Assembly (NCBI RefSeq): GCF_002975275.1
Contig: NZ_PCOQ01000006.1
Span: forward strand, 1-64,000
From: Achromobacter sp. MYb9
GTDB taxonomy: Bacteria; Pseudomonadota; Gammaproteobacteria; Burkholderiales; Burkholderiaceae_B
Length of the DNA: 64,000 nucleotides
Direction of reading: 5' to 3'
Below are positions 52,256 to 61,404 of this stretch, one piece after another. The translations under genes were made by a program, and so were the position numbers. A model generated the notes under the pieces. That model did not search any database. It was not told where the DNA came from and saw only the letters and a list, made by a program, of their open reading frames with translations. Position 1 is the first letter of the stretch. Every line of letters starts with the position of its first letter.

Positions 52256-53409
52256 GCCTGGACTCCAGAAATACGGCGCCATACGGCGAGGTAACGTTGC
52301 ACCATCCGGGCAAGGTCGAAATTTTCAAGCACGCGGGCACGTCCGGCTTCGCCAGCGCGTCCGCTGCCCCGCGCGGCCACGTCGCAGAGGGCGGTCTCGA
52401 TGCCGCGCGCCAGCGCCTCGGCCTGCTCGGGCGGCACCACGACACCGGTGTCGCCGACGATAAAGGCGGCGTCGCCCACGTCGGTCACCACGCAGTAGAC
52501 GCCGCAGGCCATCGCCTCGGCGACCACATTGGGAAAGCCTTCCGCGCAGCTGGACAACACATGCAAGTCCAGCCCGTTCATCACCGCGGGCACGTCGTCG
52601 CTGGGGCCAGCCAGGATCAGCCGTTCGCGTAGCGAAAGCTTGTCGATCAGCGCCGCCAGCTCGGTGTTGTCCGCCGTCATGCCGCGCCCGACCAGCACGC
52701 AGCGCAAGCCCCCGTCGCGGCCGTCGCGCACCAGCGCGGCCACGGCACGCAGCAGGTTGGCGTGGTCCTTGAGCGGATCCCAGCGGGCCACGCAACCGAT
52801 CACGGGCGCGTCTTCGGACAGGCCCCATTGCGCCCGCATGCGTGCGCGGGCCTGCGCGTCAGGCGCATAGCGCGACAGGTCATAGCCGTTCGAGATCACC
52901 ACCATGCGGTCGCGCCGGTAGCCCTTTTCGGCGTGGCGCTCGGCGGCGTTCTGCGCGGCGCAGATGATCGCGCGAGGCACGCTGCCCGACAGCAGCGCAC
53001 ACGCCCGCAGCACCAGGCGTGCCGAGCGGCTGCTGCGTTCCAGGTGCGCGCCCGAATTGCGGATGCCCCAGGCGACGGCGCGCACGCCCGCCAGGCGGGC
53101 AGCCAGGCCGCCGATCAGATCGGCGTGGTACATCCAGGTCTGCACGGCATCGGGGCGGCTGTTTGCAATCAAACGGCGCAAGGCCAGGAAGCCGCCCAGA
53201 CTCACGCGGCCGCGCTTCATGCCCAGCGCATGCACGGCCACGTCGGCCGCGCGCAGGCGCTCTCCATAGATGCCTTCATCGGTCAATGACACGACGATAT
53301 GCTCCACGCCGGATTCGGGGTATGTCGCCAGGCGCAACAGCACGGATTCCGCACCGCCCTGCCCCAAGCCGGTAATGACGTGCAGGACGCGCATTGCCGG
53401 GGTGCTCAT
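52252..53409 (-). CDS. Glycosyltransferase, GT4 family
   Basis: A 385-aa GT-B protein with VLHVITGLGQGGAESVLLRL, QTWMYHADLIGGL, CVARWDPLKDHANLL and SSCAEGFPNVVAEAMACGVYCV (E-x7-E). Family members add hexose or N-acetylhexosamine units. An AGGAGG site precedes the ATG. It overlaps both neighbours by ATGA, so it is one link in a tightly coupled chain. Confidence 0.87.
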   Translation of the reverse strand: MSTPAMRVLHVITGLGQGGAESVLLRLATYPESGVEHIVVSLTDEGIYGERLRAADVAVHALGMKRGRVSLGGFLALRRLIANSRPDAVQTWMYHADLIGGLAARLAGVRAVAWGIRNSGAHLERSSRSARLVLRACALLSGSVPRAIICAAQNAAERHAEKGYRRDRMVVISNGYDLSRYAPDAQARARMRAQWGLSEDAPVIGCVARWDPLKDHANLLRAVAALVRDGRDGGLRCVLVGRGMTADNTELAALIDKLSLRERLILAGPSDDVPAVMNGLDLHVLSSCAEGFPNVVAEAMACGVYCVVTDVGDAAFIVGDTGVVVPPEQAEALARGIETALCDVAARGSGRAGEAGRARVLENFDLARMVQRYLAVWRRISGVQA

Positions 53410-54521
53410 CGCCCCTCCTGCACCGCTTCGAACAGTTCATCCCATTCAGATAGCACGCTGGCCAGCGCATAGCGGTGGCGCACCGCCGTTGCGCCGCGTT
53501 CGCCCAGTTGCCGGCGCAAATTCAGATCGCCCATGATGCGTTGCAACGCGTCGCGCAAGGCGCCGCGGTCGCCCGCCGGCACAAGCAAAGCATCTTGCCC
53601 GTCGCGCGTCATCTCGCGCGGGCCGCTGGGGCAGTCGAACGCCACGCTGGGCAGGCCCAGCGACATGGCTTCGAGGAGAACATTGGGAAAGCCCTCGACC
53701 AGCGAACTCAGCACGAAGGCCTGGCCCCGGGCCAGTTCGTCCCAGGGCGCTTCCGTGCGACCGGGCAGACTGATCCGAGATTGCAGGCCCAGTCTCGCGA
53801 TCTGCGCTTCAAGCGCGGCGCGCTCGGGGCCTTCACCCCAGATGCGCAGGTTCCAGTCGGGATTCAACGGCGCCAATTGCGCGAAGACATCGATCAGCAG
53901 GTCGAATTGCTTGTCCGTCACGAGGCGGCCCATCGCCAGCAGGTCGCGCGGGCCGTCCCCGTCGCGCTGCATCACGCGCGGGGCGTTCAGCAATGGGGCG
54001 GGCAACGGATTGGGAATGACGGCCAGACGCTTGATGCCGGGCACCTGGCGCGAAAACGGACCGGCGGTGTCTTCCGCCTGCACCGTCACCATGTCGGCGC
54101 GCGGATACAGCAGGCGGCGCAGCCTGCGCCACACCGTTCCTGTCGTGGTCTCGGCGACCGGGTTGGTGCGCTCGCAGACGATAAGCGGCACGCCCAGGCC
54201 GCGCGTCGCGAGGATGGCGGCCACATTGACGTTGGTCAGGAACGACACCACCACGTCGGGCCGGGTGTCGCGGATATGTTTGCGCAGCGCCAGCAGGCGC
54301 TTGAACGCGGCCATCCCGCCCGACTCGCGCGTGCCCGCAAGGTCTGCCAGCCAGGCCAATTCGACCTTGTCCGACAATGGATAAAAGCAGGTGCCCTTGG
54401 ACGAGTAGGTAGGCGTCAACGTGACGGAATCGCCGCGTTCGGCCCATGCATTGACCAGCGTGGCCGCGACCCGTTCGGCGCCGCCCGCATGCATGGAACT
54501 GACCAGCATCAATATTCTCAT
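53406..54521 (-). CDS. Glycosyltransferase, GT4 family (PglH/PglJ-like)
   Basis: A 371-aa GT-B protein with LVSSMHAGGAERVAATL, the acceptor-side ERTNP motif typical of PglH/PglJ-like alpha-GalNAc transferases, AMGRLVTDKQFDLLI and SSLVEGFPNVLLEAMSLGLP (E-x7-E). It resembles the GT at 56502-57644 and is likely a paralogue. GalNAc-type donors would fit the WbpP/WbpO genes of the cluster, but specificity is inference. Confidence 0.85.
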   Translation of the reverse strand: MRILMLVSSMHAGGAERVAATLVNAWAERGDSVTLTPTYSSKGTCFYPLSDKVELAWLADLAGTRESGGMAAFKRLLALRKHIRDTRPDVVVSFLTNVNVAAILATRGLGVPLIVCERTNPVAETTTGTVWRRLRRLLYPRADMVTVQAEDTAGPFSRQVPGIKRLAVIPNPLPAPLLNAPRVMQRDGDGPRDLLAMGRLVTDKQFDLLIDVFAQLAPLNPDWNLRIWGEGPERAALEAQIARLGLQSRISLPGRTEAPWDELARGQAFVLSSLVEGFPNVLLEAMSLGLPSVAFDCPSGPREMTRDGQDALLVPAGDRGALRDALQRIMGDLNLRRQLGERGATAVRHRYALASVLSEWDELFEAVQEGR

Positions 54522-54524
54522 TCG

Positions 54525-56456
54525 TCAGAGACTCCCAATCGATCCCCCTTGATCCGATCCTGTCCGATAACGGTCCAACCAGGCCTGCATCATCAAGACG
54601 CCCCACAAATGGCTATCCCAGTTGCGATGGCCCGACGTATGTTCACGCCACTTGCGCAGGATGGGTTCGGGTTCGAACCAGCCTTCCTGGCGCAGTCGCG
54701 TGGGGTCCAGCAGTGCGTCCGCCCATTCCCGCAAGGGGCCGCGCAGCCAAGCCGCCAGCGGCACCGCGAAGCCGCGCTTGGGGCGATCCACCAGCGCTTG
54801 CGGCACGTGGCGATGCAACACCTGGCGCAGCAACCACTTGCCCGTGTTGCCGCGCACCTTGTACTGGTGCGGCAGGCCCCACGCGAATTCATAGACGCGA
54901 TGGTCGATCAGAGGCACGCGCGTTTCCAGGCTGACCGCCATGGCCGCGCGGTCCACCTTGACCAGGATGTCGTCGGGCAGATAGGTCACTGTGTCCAGCT
55001 TCATCATGGACTCGAACGTGGAACCCTGCATGGCCCGCGCAAATTCCGAGACCGGTTCCACGCCGCCCTTGACCACCTTGGACGGCTCGGCCCAGTACGA
55101 CACGAAGTGGCGATAGAAATCGCCGCGCGAGTCCGTGCGCAGCAATTCACCCAGCTTGCCGACCTTGCCGCGCCACGCGCCGCGCCCCGGCAGATGCGTG
55201 GACGCCGAGAGCAGCGCGCCCGCAGGCTTGCGCAGCAGCGCAGGCACGCGCTCGCACTGTTGCCACCAGTTGTTCACGCGGAAATAGCGCGAATAGCCGC
55301 CGAAGAGCTCATCGCCACCGTCGCCCGACAGCGCCACGGTCACGTGCTGGCGTGCCATTTTCGTGACCAGCGACGTCGGGATTTGCGACGAGTCGGCAAA
55401 CGGTTCGTCGTACATGTCCGCCAACGAAGGCACCACGGCCAATGCGTCCGCCGCGGTTACATAGAGTTCGGTATGGTCGGTGCCCAGGTGCGTGGCCACG
55501 GCCTTCGCGTGCTGCGCCTCGTCGTAGCCCTTTTCGTGGAAACCGATCGCGAAGGTGCGCACAGGTTTGGCGCTTTGCGCCTGCATCAGGGCCACGATGG
55601 TGGACGAATCGATGCCGCCCGACAGGAAGGCACCCAGGCTGACGTCGGCCAGCATCTGGCCGCCAACCGCCTTGGACAGCACGCCTTCCAGCGCTTCGGT
55701 GGCTTGCGCGTCCGACTCGAATTTCAACAATGATCTGGCGGCAGTGTCGGCCGCGTCGCGCGCCGACCAGTACACGCGCGGTTCCGGCATGCGGCGGCTG
55801 CGAGCGTCGTCGGCCGTGAATTCGACCCAGGTTCCCGGCGGCAGCTTGGCGATGCCTTCATAGATGGATTGGGGCGCCGGAATGTAGTTGTGCCGCATGA
55901 ACGACGCCAACGCATTGCGGTTCAGGTCGCGGCCAAATCCGGGGATGGGCATCAGCCCCTTCAATTCCGAAGCGAACACCAGCTCGGCGCCCGAATAGCC
56001 GTAGTACAGGGGCTTTTCGCCCATGCGGTCGCGCGCCAGCACCAGTTTGCGCGACGCACGGTCCCACAGCGCGATCGCGAACATGCCGACCGCGGCCTGC
56101 AAGGTCGCCTCGATGCCCAGCGCGGTGAAGCCCGCCAACAGGGTTTCGGTATCCGAGTGTCCGCGCCAGGACGGCGCCAGCGCGGATTGCTCCAGCTGCT
56201 TGCGAATGTCCAGGTGGTTGTAGATCTCGCCGTTGAAGACCATCACATAGCGCCCGCATGCGGACGCCATGGGCTGGTGGCCCGCTTCGGTCAGGTCCAG
56301 GATCGCCAGGCGGACGTGCGCCAGGGCCAATTCGGCGCCGGCGTCTTCCCAGAAACCGTTGCTGTCCGGCCCGCGGTGGCGGATGCGGCGGCAGCTTTCC
56401 GCCAGCACGCGCTCCTTGTTTCCGAGGGGGCCCCAAATTCCGACTATTCCACACAT
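54525..56456 (-). CDS. asnB: Asparagine-synthase-type amidotransferase, probable uronamide-forming
   Basis: A 643-aa class II amidotransferase. Cys2 of MCGIVGIWG is the glutaminase nucleophile; SGGIDSS and ALSGDGGDELFGGY are the ATP and synthetase motifs. In O-antigen and capsule clusters such proteins (for example WbpS of Pseudomonas aeruginosa O6) amidate uronic acids. With WbpO/WbpP homologues in the same operon, conversion of a GalNAc-uronate residue to the uronamide is the likely role; ordinary asparagine synthesis cannot be excluded. The start is fixed by the Met-Cys processing site. Confidence 0.85.
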   Translation of the reverse strand: MCGIVGIWGPLGNKERVLAESCRRIRHRGPDSNGFWEDAGAELALAHVRLAILDLTEAGHQPMASACGRYVMVFNGEIYNHLDIRKQLEQSALAPSWRGHSDTETLLAGFTALGIEATLQAAVGMFAIALWDRASRKLVLARDRMGEKPLYYGYSGAELVFASELKGLMPIPGFGRDLNRNALASFMRHNYIPAPQSIYEGIAKLPPGTWVEFTADDARSRRMPEPRVYWSARDAADTAARSLLKFESDAQATEALEGVLSKAVGGQMLADVSLGAFLSGGIDSSTIVALMQAQSAKPVRTFAIGFHEKGYDEAQHAKAVATHLGTDHTELYVTAADALAVVPSLADMYDEPFADSSQIPTSLVTKMARQHVTVALSGDGGDELFGGYSRYFRVNNWWQQCERVPALLRKPAGALLSASTHLPGRGAWRGKVGKLGELLRTDSRGDFYRHFVSYWAEPSKVVKGGVEPVSEFARAMQGSTFESMMKLDTVTYLPDDILVKVDRAAMAVSLETRVPLIDHRVYEFAWGLPHQYKVRGNTGKWLLRQVLHRHVPQALVDRPKRGFAVPLAAWLRGPLREWADALLDPTRLRQEGWFEPEPILRKWREHTSGHRNWDSHLWGVLMMQAWLDRYRTGSDQGGSIGSL

Positions 56457-56501
56457 GATGTAGTTCTCGTGGTCACCGTAGCAACGGCGCGCCGCGCGGG
56501 C

Positions 56502-57644
56502 CTACCGGCCCGATGCGCGCACGCCGTCAAAAAGTTCTTGCCATTGTTGCAGCACGCGCGTGGCCGAAAATCGGTCACGCACGTCAGTCGCCGCCTGCCC
56601 CATGCGTTGGCGCGCGGCATCATCGCTCATGACGTCCGCCAGCGCCTTGCACAGCGCGGGCACATCGCCGTTGGGCCGGACCAGCACGCCGTCGATACCC
56701 TCCCGCACGATTTCACGCGGGCCGGTATCGCAATCGAAAGACACGGCCGCCAAGCCGCTGGCCATCGATTCAAGCAAGGTGTTGGACAGCCCCTCAAAGC
56801 GGGAGGTCAGCACGTATAGGTCGGCGCTCTTGTACCAATCGCCCACGTTGCCGGCGCGTCCGGGCATCGACACGCGCGGCGCCAGGCCGGCCTTGTCCAC
56901 CTGCGCTTGCAGGGCCGCGCGTTCCCCGCCTTCGCCAAGGATAACCAGATCCCAGTCCGGATGCGATGGCGCCAGCGCGGCGAACGCCTGGACCAGCAGG
57001 TCGAAACCCTTGTCCGCATGCAGCCGGCCGACCGCCAGCAATCGCTTGCGTCCGTCGCCCGACACCGGGATCAGCAGCGGTTCGGCGCGCGGCAAGGGCC
57101 AATGCACCGGGTTGGGAATGACCGCCAGCCGGGAGCCGGGCACGTGCTGTTCAATCCAGTCGGCCGTGCCGCGCGTCAGTGCAACGACACGAGCGGCGCG
57201 CGGATAGGTCAGCCGGCGCAAGCGCAGCCACAGGCCCGACAAGGTCTGTGACGGCGGATGCGTATGTTCCGTGGCGATCACGCGGCAGCCCAGGCCGGTA
57301 CTGGCCAGCACGGAAAGCACGGATGCCGTGGTCATCATGCCCAGCACGATGTCCGGCCGGAACGCCTTGATCACCCGGCGCAACGCGCGCACGCGCTGCA
57401 CGTTGCTCCAGATGCCGCGCAGGCCGCCGCCCTCGCCTGCCGTATGCAGGACTTCGCGGCGGACCTTGGGGTGCAGGGCATAGACGTCGCCTTCGGCGCC
57501 GGCCTGCGTCACCACCATCACGTCGCGCCCCATCTCGGCCCAGTGGGCGCTCAGGTCGGCGGCAACGCGTTCAGCGCCGCCGCCATGCAGCGAATGGATG
57601 AAAAGCAGGACGCGCAGGGCACGGCCGGAATCGGCTTGGGACAT
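56502..57644 (-). CDS. Glycosyltransferase, GT4 family
   Basis: A 380-aa GT-B protein: LLFIHSLHGGGAERVAADLSAHW at the N-terminus in parts, ATEHTHP in place of the ERTNP of its paralogue, AVGRLHADKGFDLLV, and TSRFEGLSNTLLESMASGLA (E-x7-E). The ATG follows directly on the flippase stop (TGAATG). It probably adds an amino sugar or uronate to the growing unit. Confidence 0.86.
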   Translation of the reverse strand: MSQADSGRALRVLLFIHSLHGGGAERVAADLSAHWAEMGRDVMVVTQAGAEGDVYALHPKVRREVLHTAGEGGGLRGIWSNVQRVRALRRVIKAFRPDIVLGMMTTASVLSVLASTGLGCRVIATEHTHPPSQTLSGLWLRLRRLTYPRAARVVALTRGTADWIEQHVPGSRLAVIPNPVHWPLPRAEPLLIPVSGDGRKRLLAVGRLHADKGFDLLVQAFAALAPSHPDWDLVILGEGGERAALQAQVDKAGLAPRVSMPGRAGNVGDWYKSADLYVLTSRFEGLSNTLLESMASGLAAVSFDCDTGPREIVREGIDGVLVRPNGDVPALCKALADVMSDDAARQRMGQAATDVRDRFSATRVLQQWQELFDGVRASGR

Positions 57645-58994
57645 TCAATCGGCCTCCTTGGGTTCGGCCTTGCGCATGGCCACCACCAGGTAGCACGCGA
57701 AGGACAGCACATACATGAGGCTGGTCGCCAGCATGATGCCGGCCGCGCCCATCTTGGGCGCCAGCACGGTGTTCAATACCGCCTTCAGCGCAAAATTGGC
57801 GACGGCGATGGCGGCCATGATGCGATAGCGGTTCTGGCTGGCCAGCAACTGCACCAGGATCAGCACGCCAAAATAGAAAGGCAATTGCAGCAGGCCCCAG
57901 CGCAACACATGCGCGACGGCCTCGGTGTTTTCAGCAGTGAAGGCGCCGCGCTGGAACAGCACCGACACGCCCCACGGGGCCAGCACCCAGCCGATCGCGA
58001 CGGCGACGGCGCCCGCGCCCACCATCAGCACCGACCATTTCAGCGCCATGCCGCGCGCGCGGCCGGTGTCGCCCCGCGCTTGCACGTCGGCCAGCACCGG
58101 CAGCGCGGCGCGGCCCACCGACACGGCGCCGATGCCCAGCAGCAAGGAAAGCAGCCGGCTGGCGTAGCCCAGCGTCGCGTTCGCGTTGGCGCCCAGGTTG
58201 GCCGCGGCGTACTGGTCCAGCGGGCCGACGAAGCTCATCGCCACCTGGCCGATCAGCATCACGCCCGCGGCGCCCATCAGTTCAGGCCAATGCGGCGAAC
58301 GCAGCGTCAGGCGCGGCGCGCCCCAGAACCCGTTGTCCGCCCGCGCCGCCAGCCAGGCCAGCCAGACCGTCTGGATGGCATAGCCGACCAGCGTGCCCCA
58401 TAGCAAGGGCCCGACGCCATCGGCGCTGACGGCCAGCATCACCCAGGCCAGCGTCGCCACGGCGGGCACGCTGTCCAGCAACGTATTGACGTGGCGTTCA
58501 TGGGCGCGCAAGCGCGCAGCGCTGATGCCGGCAATCAGCAGCAGCGCCGACACCGGGGCGAAAGCGACGAGCAGGTCGCCCGTCATGCCGCGCACGCGAT
58601 CCGGCAGGCCCTTGCCCAGCAAGTCCAGCACATACGGCCAGGCGAACCAGGTGGCGATGGCCAGCGCGATGCCGGCCGCAGCCACCCAGCCCTGGAGTTC
58701 TTTGATGAATTGGTCGCGTTCGGCGTCTTCCGCGCGGCGCAACCGCACAAGCACCGGGATCAAGACCACCGACAGCACGCCCACGATCGTGACCGGCAGC
58801 CACGTGGCCATGGTCATCGTGAATTGGTAGGCATCCACGGCGTCGCTGACGCCGTACCGGTAGGCCACCGCCATCTCTTTGATGGCGCCGGCGGCCTTGC
58901 CCAGCAGCAGGAACACGGCCACCCGGAAAGCGCCCTTGAAGATGCGCTGGTGGTCCGGGTGGATGTTGCCGAGTTTGCGGACGAGTGCTTTCAA
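57645..58994 (-). CDS. MurJ/MVIN-like lipid-linked oligosaccharide flippase
   Basis: A roughly 449-aa membrane protein with about 12-14 spans, of the MATE/MOP-type MurJ (MVIN) family: GKAAGAIKEMAVAYRYGVSDAVDAY in parts and PVTIVGVLSVVLIPVLVRLR near the N-terminus. In this cluster it most likely flips the lipid-linked repeat unit in place of a classical Wzx. No ATG is near the expected N-terminus; the TTG at 58994, 2 bases beyond the epimerase stop, is the best start by coupling but is uncertain. Confidence 0.75.
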   Translation of the reverse strand: MKALVRKLGNIHPDHQRIFKGAFRVAVFLLLGKAAGAIKEMAVAYRYGVSDAVDAYQFTMTMATWLPVTIVGVLSVVLIPVLVRLRRAEDAERDQFIKELQGWVAAAGIALAIATWFAWPYVLDLLGKGLPDRVRGMTGDLLVAFAPVSALLLIAGISAARLRAHERHVNTLLDSVPAVATLAWVMLAVSADGVGPLLWGTLVGYAIQTVWLAWLAARADNGFWGAPRLTLRSPHWPELMGAAGVMLIGQVAMSFVGPLDQYAAANLGANANATLGYASRLLSLLLGIGAVSVGRAALPVLADVQARGDTGRARGMALKWSVLMVGAGAVAVAIGWVLAPWGVSVLFQRGAFTAENTEAVAHVLRWGLLQLPFYFGVLILVQLLASQNRYRIMAAIAVANFALKAVLNTVLAPKMGAAGIMLATSLMYVLSFACYLVVAMRKAEPKEAD

Positions 58995-58995
58995 A

Positions 58996-60021
58996 TCAAC
59001 GCAGGAATTGCGTGTACCAGGGCATGGCCACTTCCAGGCCCTGCAGCACCGTATGCGACGGCGCATAGCCCAGAAGACGGCCCGCCTTGCTGACGTCGGC
59101 CTGCGAATGGCGCACGTCGCCCGGGCGGAAGTCGGCATAGACCGGCTTCTTGCCGTAGTTCACGTTCTCGTTGCCCAAGGCCTTGACCAGGAAGCCGAAC
59201 AGGTCGTTCAGCGTGCTGCGGCCGCTGACGGCCACGTTGTAGACCTGGTTGCGGCCTTCCGCCGGGGCCATCGCGGCCAGCAGGTTGGCCTGCACCGCGT
59301 TGTCCACGAAGCAGAAGTCGCGGCTGGTTTCGCCGTCGCCATTGATGGTGACGTCGTCGCCCTTGATCATCGCGGCGGTCCACTTCGGGATCACGGCGGC
59401 GTAAGCGCCGTCCGGATCCTGACGCTTGCCGAACACATTGAAGTAGCGCAGGCCCACGGTTTCGAACCCGTACGAACGCGCAAACACATCGGCGTACAGT
59501 TCGTTCACGTACTTGGTCACGGCGTAGGGCGACAACGGCTTGCCGATGTTCTCTTCGACCTTGGGCAATGCCGGATGGTCGCCGTAGGTGGAGCTGGACG
59601 CCGCATAGACGAACGACTTCACTTCCGCGTCGCGCGCGGCAACCAGCATGTTCAGGAAGCCGCCGATGTTCACCTCGTTGGTGGTGATCGGATCCTTCAA
59701 TGAACGCGGCACGGAACCCAGCGCGGCCTGATGCAACACGAAGTCCACGCCCTGAACGGCGCGGTGGCAGGCGTCCAGGTCGCGAATATCGCCTTCCACG
59801 AAGGTGAAGCGCGCCCATTGCTCGGCCGAGACCGATGCGCGGACTTCGTCCAGGTTGCGCTGGTGGCCGGTGGCAAAGTTGTCCAGGCCGGTGACGGTCT
59901 GGTTCAGCTTCAGCAGGGTCTCCAGCAGGTTCGAGCCGATGAAGCCGGCGCATCCGGTCACGAGCCACTTGCGCGGCGCGGCGGTCAGTTCCTGCTTGAT
60001 GGTGTCAAAACGCGTCGTCAT
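58996..60021 (-). CDS. wbpP: UDP-N-acetylglucosamine C4-epimerase (WbpP/TviC type)
   Basis: A 341-aa extended SDR epimerase. [18 protein letters not shown] binds NAD; the catalytic tyrosine motif is [12 protein letters not shown] and the Ser region is [12 protein letters not shown]. The 15-20 residue N-terminal extension before the Rossmann motif is typical of WbpP/TviC rather than GalE, as is [21 protein letters not shown]. It interconverts UDP-GlcNAc/GlcNAcA and UDP-GalNAc/GalNAcA. It lies 10 bp after the dehydrogenase gene. Confidence 0.88.
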   Translation of the reverse strand: MTTRFDTIKQELTAAPRKWLVTGCAGFIGSNLLETLLKLNQTVTGLDNFATGHQRNLDEVRASVSAEQWARFTFVEGDIRDLDACHRAVQGVDFVLHQAALGSVPRSLKDPITTNEVNIGGFLNMLVAARDAEVKSFVYAASSSTYGDHPALPKVEENIGKPLSPYAVTKYVNELYADVFARSYGFETVGLRYFNVFGKRQDPDGAYAAVIPKWTAAMIKGDDVTINGDGETSRDFCFVDNAVQANLLAAMAPAEGRNQVYNVAVSGRSTLNDLFGFLVKALGNENVNYGKKPVYADFRPGDVRHSQADVSKAGRLLGYAPSHTVLQGLEVAMPWYTQFLR

Positions 60022-60031
60022 ATCTGAATCC

Positions 60032-61309
60032 TTACAGGCGCAAATCGGATTCGGCAGCCGACAGCACGTATTTCAGGTCATAGAGAATATGTTGGGCCTT
60101 GCCCAGCTTACGGATGCCTTCGGCGCCCAGGGCCTTGAACTGGTTGTGCGCCACCGCCAGGATCACGGCGTCGTACTTGCCTTCTTCAAGCTTGGCCACC
60201 GGGGTCAGGCCGTACTCGTGCATCGCCTCTTCCGGGTCAACCCACGGGTCGTAGACGTCCACGTCGACGTTGTAGTCGCGCAGTTCGCCAACAATGTCCA
60301 CGATGCGCGTGTTGCGCAGGTCGGGGCAGTTTTCCTTGAAGGCCAGGCCCATGACCAGCACGCGCGCGCCTTGCACATGGATGCGTTGCTTGGTCATCGC
60401 CTTGACCAGCTGCGACACCACATACCCCCCCATGGAGTCGTTCAGGCGGCGGCCCGCCAGGATGATCTCGGGGTGATAGCCGATCGATTGCGCCTTGTGC
60501 GTCAGGTAGTACGGGTCCACGCCAATGCAGTGGCCGCCCACCAGACCCGGACGGAACGGCAGAAAGTTCCACTTGGTGCCGGCGGCTTGCAGCACGGCTT
60601 CGGTGTCGATGCCCATCTTGTTGAAGATCAGGGCCAGTTCGTTGATCAGCGCGATGTTGACGTCGCGCTGCGTGTTCTCGATCACCTTGGCGGCTTCGGC
60701 GACGCGAATGCTGGACGCCTTATGCGTGCCGGCGGTGATGATCTCTTTGTACAGCTGGTCGACCAGCTCGGCGACTTCGGGCGTCGAGCCCGAGGTGACC
60801 TTCTTGATCGTGCTGACACGGTGATCCTTGTCGCCCGGGTTGATGCGCTCCGGGCTGTAGCCTGCGTAGAAGTCCACGTTGAACTTCAGGCCCGACACGC
60901 GTTCCAGCACGGGCACGCAGTCTTCTTCCGTGGCGCCCGGGTAAACGGTGGATTCATAGATGACGATATCGCCGCGCTTGAGTACCGCGCCGATGGTCTC
61001 GCTGGCTTTGACCAGCGGGGTCAGGTCAGGCTGCTTGTACTCGTCGATGGGCGTCGGCACGGTCACGATGAACACGTTGGCCTGGCCCAGCTCGGCGCGG
61101 TCGGCGGTGTAGCGCAGCTGAGCGGCTTCAGCCAGCTCTGCGTCGCTGACTTCCAGCGTGTGATCGTGCCCGGCCTTCAATGCGTCGATGCGGCGCGTAT
61201 TGATATCGAAACCGATGACCGAGCGCTTCTTGCCGAACTCCACCGCAAGCGGCAGACCGACGTAGCCCAGGCCCACGACAGCGAGTTTCACATCCTGAAT
61301 TCGCAACAT
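60032..61309 (-). CDS. wbpO: UDP-N-acetylhexosamine 6-dehydrogenase (WbpO/TviB type)
   Basis: A 425-aa nucleotide-sugar dehydrogenase oxidising UDP-GlcNAc or UDP-GalNAc to the uronic acid. [18 protein letters not shown] is the NAD site, the catalytic-Cys motif is [17 protein letters not shown] and [19 protein letters not shown] is the substrate/NAD domain signature of the WbpO/TviB/VipA group. With the adjacent epimerase it yields UDP-GalNAcA, the precursor of Vi-type and P. aeruginosa O6-type polymers. Confidence 0.9.
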   Translation of the reverse strand: MLRIQDVKLAVVGLGYVGLPLAVEFGKKRSVIGFDINTRRIDALKAGHDHTLEVSDAELAEAAQLRYTADRAELGQANVFIVTVPTPIDEYKQPDLTPLVKASETIGAVLKRGDIVIYESTVYPGATEEDCVPVLERVSGLKFNVDFYAGYSPERINPGDKDHRVSTIKKVTSGSTPEVAELVDQLYKEIITAGTHKASSIRVAEAAKVIENTQRDVNIALINELALIFNKMGIDTEAVLQAAGTKWNFLPFRPGLVGGHCIGVDPYYLTHKAQSIGYHPEIILAGRRLNDSMGGYVVSQLVKAMTKQRIHVQGARVLVMGLAFKENCPDLRNTRIVDIVGELRDYNVDVDVYDPWVDPEEAMHEYGLTPVAKLEEGKYDAVILAVAHNQFKALGAEGIRKLGKAQHILYDLKYVLSAAESDLRL

Positions 61310-61374
61310 AACTCTCCCTTCACCGTAGAACGATTACGGCATTTTAAAGATGGTCGGGTGATAGATAACCGAGC

Positions 61375-61395
61375 CCCCGGCGGCATTCGCCGGGG
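61375..61395. terminator. Hairpin between the WecA-like gene and wbpO
   Basis: CCCCGGCG pairs with CGCCGGGG with a GCATT loop. No U-tract follows on the minus strand, so it may lower rather than stop transcription into the operon. Confidence 0.45.
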
Positions 61396-61404
61396 CACTC
61401 AAAC

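Noticed and set aside
53475..55733. 752-codon frame antisense to the glycosyltransferase and asnB genes
   Set aside because: Spans the junction of two well-supported minus-strand genes and lacks any motif.
57645..59138. Longer N-terminus for the flippase from 59138
   Set aside because: The extra 48 codons lie in another frame of the epimerase gene and are Arg/Cys-rich without a membrane-protein character.
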